Part shown: in pieces, positions 18,212 to 25,695 of the stretch
Layout: each line of letters begins with the position of its first letter
Numbering within the stretch: position 1 is the first letter of the stretch
DNA from: Chloroflexi bacterium CFX4
GTDB lineage: Bacteria > Chloroflexota > Anaerolineae > Aggregatilineales > UBA2796
DNA: 64,000 nt
Reading direction: 5' to 3'
Assembly: GCA_021404685.1 (NCBI GenBank)
Contig: QWHC01000001.1
Coordinates: 248,001 to 312,000 of the forward strand
Position numbers and translations under genes: made by a program
The notes under the pieces: model-generated
What the model was told of the DNA's origin: nothing
The model's input: only the letters and a program-made list of their open reading frames with translations
Databases searched by the model: none

Positions 18212-19993
18212 ATGAGCCAAACAACTGGTGCCGAAAATGTAATCTGGGATTTGAGCGTCTTTTACAGCAGCCCTGATGATCCTGCCATTCAGCGCGATCT
18301 GGCTGACGTGCAGGCGCAAGCAACGCGCTTTGCCGAAACCTATCGCGGGCGTGTGACCAGCCTGAGCGCCGCCGAACTTGCTGCCGCTCTCGCTGAGTTA
18401 GAATCGATCCACGAGAAAATTGGCAAAATCAGCTCATATGCTGGCTTGCAGTGGAATACGGACACTGCCAACCCAACCTTAGGCGCGCTCTTGCAGCGCG
18501 TGCGGGAGGCAGACTCGCAGCTTGACCAAACACTGCTCTTTTTCACGCTGGAATGGACGCAAATCAGCGATGAAGGCGCTAAAGTTGCCGATGATCCATC
18601 GCTGGCGCGCTACCGCCACTTCCTGATCAGCCAACTGCGCTACCGTCCACACCTACGCAGCGAACCTGAAGAAAAGGTGATCGCGGAGAAGGCTGTTACA
18701 GGGCGCGATGCCTGGGTGCGCTTCTTTATGGAGACTTCCAACGCCATCTTGTTTGATTGGGAAGGCGAAAAAGTGCCGCAGTCCATCGTGATGCGCCAGC
18801 TCTACGCCACCGACCGCGAGGTGCGGAAGCGCGCCGCCGACTCGATCACAGCCGGCTTGCGCCCAAACTTGCGCCCGCTGACCTATGTGTTCAACACGCT
18901 GTTAGCGGATAAGGCGAGTGATGATCGCCTGCGGAGCTACCCAACCTGGATCACCTCGCGCAACCTCTCCAACGAGACGAACGATGAGGCAGTACAAGCG
19001 TTGGTAGATGCCGTCACCAGCCGCTACGACATTGTCTCGCGCTACTACACCATCAAGCGGCGCTTGCTTGGCGTGGAAGAACTTTTTGACTACGACCGCT
19101 ACGCGGCGCTGCCCGGTGCCGATAAGCAGCACAATTGGGAATCAGCGCGCAGCATCGTGCTGAATGCCTTCGGTGCTTTCTCGCCACACATGGCAGATGT
19201 TGCTCGTGAGTTCTTCGATAAAAACTGGATTCACGCGCCCGTCAGCGCCAATAAGCGCGGCGGCGCCTTTGCCAGCCCAACCGTGCCGAGCGCGCATCCT
19301 TTTGTGTTCGTCAACTATACCGGCGCCGTGCGCGATGTGATGACCTTAGCGCATGAACTCGGTCACGGCATTCATATGTACCTTTCGCGCCCGCACGGCG
19401 TCTTTGGTGCGTATACGCCGCTGACCACGGCTGAAATGGCGTCCGTCTTTGGCGAAATGTTGGTCTTTAACGATCTGATGTCGCGTGAGTCCGATCCTGC
19501 TGTGCGCCTTTCGATGTTGGCAGGCAAGCTGGAAGACACCTTCGCCACCGTTTTCCGTCAGATCAGCATGAACCGCTTTGAACACGCCATACATACCGCA
19601 CGCCGCCAAGAAGGCGAACTCTCCACAGATCGGTTTATCGAACTCTGGCTGGAATCGCAGCGCGCCATGTTCGGTGAGAGCGTGACCTTGCGCGATGACT
19701 ACGGCATTTGGTGGAGCTATGTGCCGCACTTCATCAGCACGCCGGGCTATGTGTATGCCTATGCCTTCGGCGAACTGCTGGTGCTAGCGCTCTTCAGCAA
19801 ATATAAGCAGGAAGGTGAGGCATTCGTGCCGCGCTACCTAGACGTGCTGGCAGCCGGCGGCTCGGATAAGCCTGAGAACATCCTCGCTAAGGCAGGCGTA
19901 GACCTGACCGATCCGACCTTCTGGCAGCAAGGCTTGCAGATCATTGACGACATGGTGAACGACCTTGAAGCACTGACTGTGCAAGTTCCTTAA
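18212..19993 (+). CDS. pepF: Oligoendopeptidase F (M3 metallopeptidase)
   Basis: Zinc peptidase that cleaves short peptides in the cytosol. The zinc site TLAHELGHGIH has H381-E-L-G-H385, with the third ligand in TTAEMASVFGE. The N-terminal helical domain, WDLSVFY at the start and the C-terminal YAYAFGELLVLALF are those of PepF. Length 593 aa is typical. SD TGAGGA stands just before ATG. It ends at a strong terminator, so it is likely monocistronic. Confidence 0.95.
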   Translation: MSQTTGAENVIWDLSVFYSSPDDPAIQRDLADVQAQATRFAETYRGRVTSLSAAELAAALAELESIHEKIGKISSYAGLQWNTDTANPTLGALLQRVREADSQLDQTLLFFTLEWTQISDEGAKVADDPSLARYRHFLISQLRYRPHLRSEPEEKVIAEKAVTGRDAWVRFFMETSNAILFDWEGEKVPQSIVMRQLYATDREVRKRAADSITAGLRPNLRPLTYVFNTLLADKASDDRLRSYPTWITSRNLSNETNDEAVQALVDAVTSRYDIVSRYYTIKRRLLGVEELFDYDRYAALPGADKQHNWESARSIVLNAFGAFSPHMADVAREFFDKNWIHAPVSANKRGGAFASPTVPSAHPFVFVNYTGAVRDVMTLAHELGHGIHMYLSRPHGVFGAYTPLTTAEMASVFGEMLVFNDLMSRESDPAVRLSMLAGKLEDTFATVFRQISMNRFEHAIHTARRQEGELSTDRFIELWLESQRAMFGESVTLRDDYGIWWSYVPHFISTPGYVYAYAFGELLVLALFSKYKQEGEAFVPRYLDVLAAGGSDKPENILAKAGVDLTDPTFWQQGLQIIDDMVNDLEALTVQVP

Positions 19994-20006
19994 TCTGTTC
20001 ACACAG

Positions 20007-20042
20007 GCACGGATCGGCAAGAGCTGCCGATCCGTGCTTTTT
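20007..20042 (+). terminator. Rho-independent terminator after pepF
   Basis: A 13-bp perfect stem (20007-20019 with 20025-20037), a 5-base loop and a run of five T. Confidence 0.95.
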
Positions 20043-20064
20043 CACGACATCACGGAGAGCATCT

Positions 20065-20706
20065 ATGCAGCTTTTCATTGAAGGCGCACCGCGCACCCTT
20101 GTTCCTATTCAGGCTTTCCGCATAGAGCAAAAGCTGCCTAACGCTTTCGGCGTCCCTTTTTTTGAGCCAAAAGATTTTAGTGGGCTGGGTCGCCTTGACA
20201 ATTCGGCGGACGCTTTGCATACGCTGCGTGAGCGCGTGCTAGAGGAAGTGGTGCCGAATCTGCCGCCCCTTCAGTGGTTAACGCTGTTCGAGCACCTAAC
20301 ATGGTGCTTTGAGACTGAACTGCGCGCCGCCAACGCCGTGATCGGGCTGCGCGAATCGGAGATTGGCTTTGCCGTCAGCGGCTTTGCGGACGTGCTGAAC
20401 ACCTATGCCTATGCCGTTGTACGCGCTGAGGCAGAAAACGCGCCACGCCCTGCTTTTCAGGCAGTTTATGAGCAGTGGTACATGGCTTCGGTGCGCGTCT
20501 CCAGCCAGCAACATACCTATGTGCATGGCAGCGCGATCTGGCACGTGCAGGTTATCAATGCTGCCTATGGGCGCATTGGGCTGGTCGTGCAGACGGATCA
20601 GGGACGCCACTATGTGCAAGATGCCAGCTATGCCTGCCCGGCAGAAGGCTTCATCAACCGTTTGCTCAGCGCGATTGTGGTAAAATTGCAGGCAGTTGAA
20701 GTGTGA
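20065..20706 (+). CDS. Protein of unknown function (213 aa) upstream of toxin-antitoxin patch
   Basis: Not recognised. No signal peptide, membrane helix or known catalytic motif. Predicted mixed alpha/beta, with a notable aromatic and Gln/His-rich stretch (QWYMASVRVSSQQHTYVHG) and conserved-looking GRIGLVVQTDQGRHYVQD. SD GGAG lies eight bases before ATG. Its last 15 codons before the tail contain the first copy of a 45-bp repeat found again after the PIN toxin gene. The stop is followed within nine bases by the antitoxin start, so it may be cotranscribed with the toxin-antitoxin genes. Confidence 0.65.
   Translation: MQLFIEGAPRTLVPIQAFRIEQKLPNAFGVPFFEPKDFSGLGRLDNSADALHTLRERVLEEVVPNLPPLQWLTLFEHLTWCFETELRAANAVIGLRESEIGFAVSGFADVLNTYAYAVVRAEAENAPRPAFQAVYEQWYMASVRVSSQQHTYVHGSAIWHVQVINAAYGRIGLVVQTDQGRHYVQDASYACPAEGFINRLLSAIVVKLQAVEV
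20644..20688 (+). repeat. 45-bp perfect direct repeat, copy 1
   Basis: Identical base for base to 21477-21521. This copy encodes EGFINRLLSAIVVKL near the end of the 213-aa protein. It contains an extended -10 (TGGTAAAAT, hexamer 20681-20686), which may be the antitoxin promoter. Confidence 0.9.
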
Positions 20707-20714
20707 GGTGTACA

Positions 20715-21014
20715 ATGCCCAAAACAAGCCCGACCAGTCTTGAGTCTGCTCCCAACCCTGATCAGAAAGTTGGCGAGATGACACGCGCCGAATTAGAGCT
20801 TTTGATTGAGCGTGCTGCGGCAGGTGTGCTTACGGAGTTTTTGCACCACCTTACCGAACTGGCTGCGACGCAAAGCAGTGCAGCACTGCCCTCAGAGTCC
20901 GCCACGCTCCAAGCACTTTTAGAGGCTTTTGAAGCAACCCGCTGGACGCCGCCAGACGGCACGCCTTCTCCTGTGGAGGTGTTACGTGCCATGCGGCGTG
21001 GCGAAAGCGTGTGA
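20715..21014 (+). CDS. Putative antitoxin (VapB-like role)
   Basis: 99 residues: a charged helical region (MTRAELELLIERAAAGVL), then a C-terminal stretch ALLEAFEATRWTPPDGTPSPVEVLRAMRRGE of the kind that wraps a PIN toxin. No clear DNA-binding domain is visible, so calling it an antitoxin depends on its place before a PIN gene and on its partner paralogue at 21557. GAGG at 20705-20708 stands six bases before ATG 20715. Confidence 0.6.
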   Translation: MPKTSPTSLESAPNPDQKVGEMTRAELELLIERAAAGVLTEFLHHLTELAATQSSAALPSESATLQALLEAFEATRWTPPDGTPSPVEVLRAMRRGESV

Positions 21015-21047
21015 GATGAGCAAGACTCTAAAAAACGGTGCTAAAGA

Positions 21048-21470
21048 ATGGCAAGTTATGTACTAGATTCTTCTGTGATTGCTGAATACTTCGTTGGAAC
21101 AGTTTTTATTGCCCACGCTAGAAACCTGTTTCAGTCGCCACGCACCCATACGCTATATGCTGTTGATTTTTGCCGTGTTGAAATCGCCAATGTGCTGTGG
21201 AAGTACGTGAGAAATTTTGGTATGGAGGAACAGGCTGCCTATCAGGCATTGACTGTTTTATTGAGGCTTCCACTGCGGCATGAATCCGTTCATCAGCTAT
21301 TGCCAAGAGCTATGACCGTTGGTTTGGCGAACACACTTTCTATGTATGACTCGGTTGCCATTGCTTTAGCTGAATCTCTTGCCATACCGCTTATCACACT
21401 GGATGAGAAACAACAACGGGTCGCTGCTGCCGTTGGCGTTGCCACCACACCCATCACGGATTTTGCCTAA
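21048..21470 (+). CDS. PIN-domain ribonuclease toxin (VapC-like)
   Basis: 140 residues, full PIN length. The four acidic positions are present: YVLDSSVIAEYF (D7), VEIANVLW (Glu near 44), SMYDSVAIALAESL (Asp near 101) and LITLDEKQ (Asp near 119). PIN toxins cut RNA with Mg2+ and are held in check by the adjacent antitoxin. It follows the antitoxin by 33 bases. Base composition is slightly more AT-rich than its neighbours, consistent with transfer. Appears intact. Confidence 0.85.
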   Translation: MASYVLDSSVIAEYFVGTVFIAHARNLFQSPRTHTLYAVDFCRVEIANVLWKYVRNFGMEEQAAYQALTVLLRLPLRHESVHQLLPRAMTVGLANTLSMYDSVAIALAESLAIPLITLDEKQQRVAAAVGVATTPITDFA

Positions 21471-21476
21471 ATGTGG

Positions 21477-21521
21477 GAAGGCTTCATCAACCGTTTGCTC
21501 AGCGCGATTGTGGTAAAATTG
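21477..21521 (+). repeat. 45-bp perfect direct repeat, copy 2
   Basis: Second copy of the 20644-20688 repeat, 833 bp downstream and now free of its original gene. A 21-codon remnant frame, 21471-21536 (MWEGFINRLL...), keeps the reading frame of the parent protein. It again places TGGTAAAAT (hexamer 21514-21519) ahead of an antitoxin gene. Confidence 0.9.
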
Positions 21522-21556
21522 ACCGAAAGCCACTGAGTGCCAAAGGACTAGCGATC

Positions 21557-21805
21557 ATGGTTGAGCATGTGCCGCGTAAAATCAGCGAGATGACCGAGGA
21601 TGAATTAGCGGACTTCATCACCACGATGGTTGATGTGCGCTTGGGGCAAGCAAACACTATCGTCACCCTCTATCCGCTGGATTTCAAGCCTGATACACGC
21701 ACCATTGAAGAAGTGCTTGCCTCAGTTGAAGCAAACCGCTGGACACCGCCACCGAGCGCTAAAACATCCCTAGAATTTTTGCGCAAAAGCCGTGATGAGG
21801 CATGA
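21557..21805 (+). CDS. Second putative antitoxin, paralogous to the first
   Basis: 82 residues. It shares with the first antitoxin the layout of an N-terminal EMTEDELADFI helix (compare EMTRAELELLI) and the C-terminal ASVEANRWTPPPSAKTSLEFLRKSRDE (compare EAFEATRWTPP...VLRAMRRGE). AAAGGA at 21542-21547 stands nine bases before ATG. Its stop overlaps the start of the broken PIN gene by ATGA. With its toxin deleted, it is an orphan antitoxin. Confidence 0.6.
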   Translation: MVEHVPRKISEMTEDELADFITTMVDVRLGQANTIVTLYPLDFKPDTRTIEEVLASVEANRWTPPPSAKTSLEFLRKSRDEA

Positions 21806-21972
21806 ACAGCTACGGCGTAGATGCCTCCGTGATTGCAAGTGTATTTGTAACCGATTCTTACACAGCCCATGCGAAATCATTAGTGCATCGAATCAGTGTG
21901 CTGCGGCTGTTCGCACCTGAAACACTGCACGCTGAAATTGCCAATACCTTATCCATCACGGACTTTGCCTAA
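21802..21972 (+). pseudogene. Internally deleted PIN-domain toxin remnant
   Basis: 56 codons. Residues 1-50 match the first part of a PIN domain (MNSYGVDASVIASVFV, then AHAKSLVHR and LHAEIANTL). The frame then jumps straight to SITDFA, the same end as the intact toxin (PITDFA). About 85 residues, with the third and fourth acidic positions, are gone while the frame stays open, so the product cannot be an active nuclease. The deletion is in frame and the ATGA link to the antitoxin is retained. Confidence 0.8.
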
Positions 21973-21988
21973 GTGAGGACTGCCACCT

Positions 21989-23260
21989 ATGACCAATGCC
22001 CTTGATCTGCCCACACTCGGACGCGCAGCGCGTGCCGCTGCCCGCCAACTTGCCCGCCTCAGCACCGATCAGAAGAATGCCGCCCTACACGCCATCGCCG
22101 ATGCCCTCAGCACGCACCAAACCGCGATCATGGCGGCAAACGCCACTGACCTTGCCGCTGCCCGCGAGAGCGGCATGAACGCCGCCTTGCTGGATCGCCT
22201 CTCGTTGGAAGGGCGCTTAAGCGGCATCGCTGCCGATGTGCGAAGTGTTGCCGCACTGCCCGATCCGATTGGCGAAGTGATCGACTCGACCGTGCTGCCC
22301 AACGGAATGCAGCTTGAGAAGCGCCGTACACCGCTTGGCGTGATTGGCGTCATCTATGAGGCACGCCCAAATGTGACGGTGGATGTTGCCTCGCTTGCCC
22401 TCAAAACGGGCAACGCTGTGATCCTGCGCGGCGGCAAAGAGACCATTCACAGCAACCGCGCTTTGGTAGGCGTCCTTCAAGGCGCCTTGGCTGCCTGCGG
22501 TTTGCCTGCTGAGGCTGTTCAGTTCATAGATAGTCCAGATCGGCAGTATGTGGCGGAGCTGCTGCGCCTTGATCGCTACGTGGATATGATCATCCCACGT
22601 GGCGGCGCAGGCTTGCACGAGTTCTGCCGCCAAAACAGCACCATTCCCGTCATTACGGGTGGTATTGGTATCTGCCATTTGTATGTAGATGCCAGCGCGG
22701 ATCAGGCTGCCAGCTTAGAGGTCATCTACAACGCCAAAACGCAGCGCCCAAGCGTCTGCAACGCGCTGGATACGCTCTTGGTGAACAGCCAGATCGCGGC
22801 GGACTTTCTGCCACGCATGGCGGCGCGCCTGCGGCAAGGCGGCGTCACTTTCCGCGCTGATCCGCGTGCCTTGAGCATCCTCAATCCGCAGGGCGATGCG
22901 CCCGATGTGCAGGCAGCCGTTGAGAGCGACTGGGACACCGAGTGGCTGAGCCTGATCTTGGGCGTGCGCGTGGTGGATACCTTAGACGAGGCACTTGATC
23001 ACATTGCCGCGCACAGCACAGCGCACAGTGATGGCATCCTGACGGCAAACACAGCACACGCGCAGCGCTTTGTCGAAGAAGTGGATTCGGCGGCGGTCTA
23101 TGTGAACGCTTCGACGCGCTTCACCGATGGCGGACAGTTTGGCTTGGGCGCAGAGGTGGCAGTCAGCACGCAAAAGCTGCACGGGCGCGGTCCGATGGGC
23201 TTGCGCGAACTGACGACCTACAAATGGATCGGGCGCGGCAGCTACCACGTCCGCGCCTAG
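21989..23260 (+). CDS. proA: Glutamate-5-semialdehyde dehydrogenase (gamma-glutamyl phosphate reductase)
   Basis: Second step of proline synthesis: NADPH reduces gamma-glutamyl phosphate to the semialdehyde. ALDH-fold protein of 423 aa. It shows the ProA signature [12 protein letters not shown], the cofactor region [14 protein letters not shown], and the catalytic Cys in [12 protein letters not shown] (C257). It ends [33 protein letters not shown], as in all ProA. It lies 16 bases after the broken toxin; proB and proC are not in the window. Confidence 0.96.
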   Translation: MTNALDLPTLGRAARAAARQLARLSTDQKNAALHAIADALSTHQTAIMAANATDLAAARESGMNAALLDRLSLEGRLSGIAADVRSVAALPDPIGEVIDSTVLPNGMQLEKRRTPLGVIGVIYEARPNVTVDVASLALKTGNAVILRGGKETIHSNRALVGVLQGALAACGLPAEAVQFIDSPDRQYVAELLRLDRYVDMIIPRGGAGLHEFCRQNSTIPVITGGIGICHLYVDASADQAASLEVIYNAKTQRPSVCNALDTLLVNSQIAADFLPRMAARLRQGGVTFRADPRALSILNPQGDAPDVQAAVESDWDTEWLSLILGVRVVDTLDEALDHIAAHSTAHSDGILTANTAHAQRFVEEVDSAAVYVNASTRFTDGGQFGLGAEVAVSTQKLHGRGPMGLRELTTYKWIGRGSYHVRA

Positions 23261-23263
23261 CCG

Positions 23264-24568
23264 CTAATCAGAGGCAAGCGCGGCTGCCTGTTCAGGCTGT
23301 TCCGCGTTTGCCATCCCTTCCTGCAAATTGGGTGGCGGCTTCCGAAAGACGATAGCGATGCTGATAGCAGTCACAATCAGCAAGGCTGCTACAATGCTGA
23401 AAATCAGGTCGAAGCCGAAATCACGCTGAAGCACGCCGCTTAGGCTGCTGGAAGCAAACCAACCCATGCTCCACAGCACTGAGCCAACCGCGCTGCTCAG
23501 GTTGTGAATGCGCTTTGGCACGTATTCCAAGCGCAGCGGCTCGTACAGTGGCACCAACAGATTCCGCACAGAGGCGGCGATCATGAACATCAGCGCGCCG
23601 AAGATCACCACTTGCGAAAAGCCAAGCGCCACATAGGCCACCGCCGCCAAACTCATCGAGATGAGCAATGCACGAATGCGCCCAAAACGCCGTTCCCACC
23701 AAGGCGTTGTAGCGCCCACCACGCCCATAAACAACCAGCCGATGCTTAAAATCGCGCCGACTTGCTCATCAGGCAGCGTGAAGCGTGTGCGGAAGAACAA
23801 GTTGTAGAACGGGAAGGTTAAGCCTGCCGTCAAGCCGAACAGCATTGAGGGAATCGAGAGCATAATGATCTCTCGCCACGGCACAAAGGTCGGCGGCGCG
23901 TTCACCTCGCTGACGACGGTTGGCGCGGCGTGCGTCGGCGCACGGTCGGGCAGGCGCAGCACGGGCAGCACACTGGCAAAGCTAATCAGGGCGCTGATGA
24001 AGAGCGCCGCGCCATAGGCAAACGGCGTTTGAGCATCTGCCACGCCTTCAAGGGCAGCGCCCTGCGGCATTCCAATGGTCTCGATGATCAGGCGCGGCAA
24101 AAAGCCGCCGATGAAGCTGCCGAAAGCGGTCGCAGTCAGTGTGGTGATCTGGTAGTAGCCGAAGGCGTGCGATTGATGCTCACGCGAGACGAGTGCGATC
24201 ATCAGCGGGCCGGCAGCAATGAAGGCAGCGCCGAACGAAATGCCGAATAGCACACGGCTGAAGATCAGGATTGGCAAGCTGGGCATCACCAACATCGGCA
24301 AATAGCTGAGGGCGGAGCCAACCATGGAGTAGATGATCACGCGCCGCGCACCAATGCGATCCGCCAAAATGCCGATGGGAATGCCGGTGAAAATGCCACC
24401 AACCCGCGAGATGCCTTGCAAAAAACCGATCACTTCTGAGTCGTAGCCCAAGCTGACAAAGTAGAAATTCAGCACCACATCGGTAATGCCGAACAAACCA
24501 ATGTGGAAAATAGCACTGTGCAGCAGAAACAGCACCAACGGGCGATTTAGCCCTTGCAGCTTGACCAT
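23264..24568 (-). CDS. MFS transporter
   Basis: 434 residues with 12 predicted helices. The loop 2-3 signature is clear (GIPIGILADRIGARRVIIYS) and a second, poorer copy lies in the second half. Substrate unknown; it resembles drug/sugar efflux-type MFS proteins. ATG 24568 is preferred (GGAG six bases upstream); the frame is open to 24652 but that would overlap the upstream TPR gene. Convergent with proA, with only three bases between the stops. Confidence 0.85.
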   Translation of the reverse strand: MVKLQGLNRPLVLFLLHSAIFHIGLFGITDVVLNFYFVSLGYDSEVIGFLQGISRVGGIFTGIPIGILADRIGARRVIIYSMVGSALSYLPMLVMPSLPILIFSRVLFGISFGAAFIAAGPLMIALVSREHQSHAFGYYQITTLTATAFGSFIGGFLPRLIIETIGMPQGAALEGVADAQTPFAYGAALFISALISFASVLPVLRLPDRAPTHAAPTVVSEVNAPPTFVPWREIIMLSIPSMLFGLTAGLTFPFYNLFFRTRFTLPDEQVGAILSIGWLFMGVVGATTPWWERRFGRIRALLISMSLAAVAYVALGFSQVVIFGALMFMIAASVRNLLVPLYEPLRLEYVPKRIHNLSSAVGSVLWSMGWFASSSLSGVLQRDFGFDLIFSIVAALLIVTAISIAIVFRKPPPNLQEGMANAEQPEQAAALASD

Positions 24569-24597
24569 GAAGACTCCAGGCTTAAAATGTTTATCAG

Positions 24598-25083
24598 CTA
24601 ACGGTTGTGGTTGGCGGGTTGGGCAGCGTAGTGGCTCTGCACCTGACTCCACAAAATAGCGACTGCCTGCTGCACTTGCGGATGAGCAGGATCAACAGCG
24701 CGGGCGCGGTCTACATAGCTCCACGCTTCTAAAGGTGTGGTGGCAAGGTAGGCAAGGTTCAGCCAGGCGCCAATATGGGCAGGGTTGGCGGTTGCCACCT
24801 TCATAAAGTACCAGCGCGCTTCTTCGTACCTGCCGCCTACCACCGCGCCCACACCCAAGTTATAGGCGGTTAGTTGCTCGCGCAGCGTATCGGGCGGGCG
24901 GCGGCGCAGCAGCACCCACAGCAGAATCAGCAGGATCAGGTTGCCCAAAGCCCCAACCAGCACACCGACAAAGAATCCGCTGGCAGGTTTGCGTCCCTTT
25001 GCCCAATAGACAAGCGGCGTGACTAGCGCACCAATCAGCGCGCCGCTGCCCGAAAACAGACTTAAAATTGTTGGCGTATCCAA
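24598..25083 (-). CDS. Small membrane protein with TPR-like domain
   Basis: 161 residues. Two hydrophobic segments lie at about 8-28 and 37-58, the second followed by the basic stop LLRRRPP. A C-terminal TPR-like region follows (AYNLGVGAVVGGRYEEARWYFMKVATANPAHIGAWLNLAYLA). The soluble part probably faces the cytosol and binds another protein. It is 30 bases upstream of the MFS gene in the same direction, so the two may be cotranscribed. Confidence 0.7.
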   Translation of the reverse strand: MDTPTILSLFSGSGALIGALVTPLVYWAKGRKPASGFFVGVLVGALGNLILLILLWVLLRRRPPDTLREQLTAYNLGVGAVVGGRYEEARWYFMKVATANPAHIGAWLNLAYLATTPLEAWSYVDRARAVDPAHPQVQQAVAILWSQVQSHYAAQPANHNR

Positions 25084-25320
25084 ACTGAAAGCCCTTTCAA
25101 GGCATAATTATAGCGCGATGTGTGCTAAAAGCGCAGTGGGAAACAAAAACGCAAGCGTAGTGAAAATGGAGAGGGTAAGGCGTGCCAAAGTTGTGTGAAG
25201 CACACCTCAGGTTAGCTGTTGCCTCACGCTCCGCTTCCCTTTTCCTGCTGGCGGGCTAGGCATAAGGGATGGTTGCATGGTTGCAACCCAGACCATTCCC
25301 ACACCCGTTCGACCTTAACA

Positions 25321-25349
25321 TTGACCGCAATCCGCCCTTATGTTACACT
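25321..25349 (+). promoter_or_regulatory. Promoter of tRNA-Ser
   Basis: -35 TTGACC (25321-25326) and -10 TACACT (25344-25349), spacer 17, about 23 bases before the tRNA. The rest of 25084-25320 shows nothing I can name. Confidence 0.75.
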
Positions 25350-25371
25350 AAGCGCTAGGCATAACCACCTT

Positions 25372-25459
25372 GGAGGGATGGCAGAGTGGTTGATTGCGGC
25401 GCTCTTGAAAAGCGTTGTGGCGCTAGACGTCACCGGGGGTTCGAATCCCTCTCCCTCCG
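25372..25459 (+). tRNA. tRNA-Ser (anticodon UGA)
   Basis: 88 nt. Acceptor GGAGGGA pairs with TCCCTCC, discriminator G. The anticodon loop CTTGAAA gives UGA. A long variable arm marks a class II serine tRNA, and the T arm is GGGGG-TTCGAAT-CCCTC. CCA is not encoded. A long open frame from 25219 runs across it and is spurious there. Confidence 0.96.
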
Positions 25460-25480
25460 CACAATATTACCTTAGGCACA

Positions 25481-25504
25481 CAGGGGCAGAATGCGCTGCC
25501 CCTG
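25481..25504 (+). terminator. Terminator after tRNA-Ser
   Basis: A 9-bp perfect stem, CAGGGGCAG/CTGCCCCTG, with a 6-base loop lies 21 bases after the tRNA; the T-run is imperfect (TTGCGTTCT). Between it and 25696 I see no further feature except a weak SD. Confidence 0.7.
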
Positions 25505-25695
25505 TTGCGTTCTCCGTCTTAGCTCACCCACCGACCGCCAGTTCCTCCTCCACAGGCTATGAATCTGACCGCCGCCAATGCCTGTGCGGATGCGTTTTGG
25601 CGCGCCTGCCTTACAGAAAGGCGCAGATAGGTTGTCGCACAGAGCAGGAACGGATAAGATCAAGGCTGATCGGAAGGCTGAGGTATTTACGACGC

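Noticed and set aside
20644-21521. Insertion sequence bounded by the 45-bp repeats
   Set aside because: No transposase and no inverted terminal repeats; a segmental duplication explains the pattern better.
25219-25695. N-terminal extension of the 931-residue protein
   Set aside because: The stretch contains tRNA-Ser with its promoter and terminator, so it is not translated.
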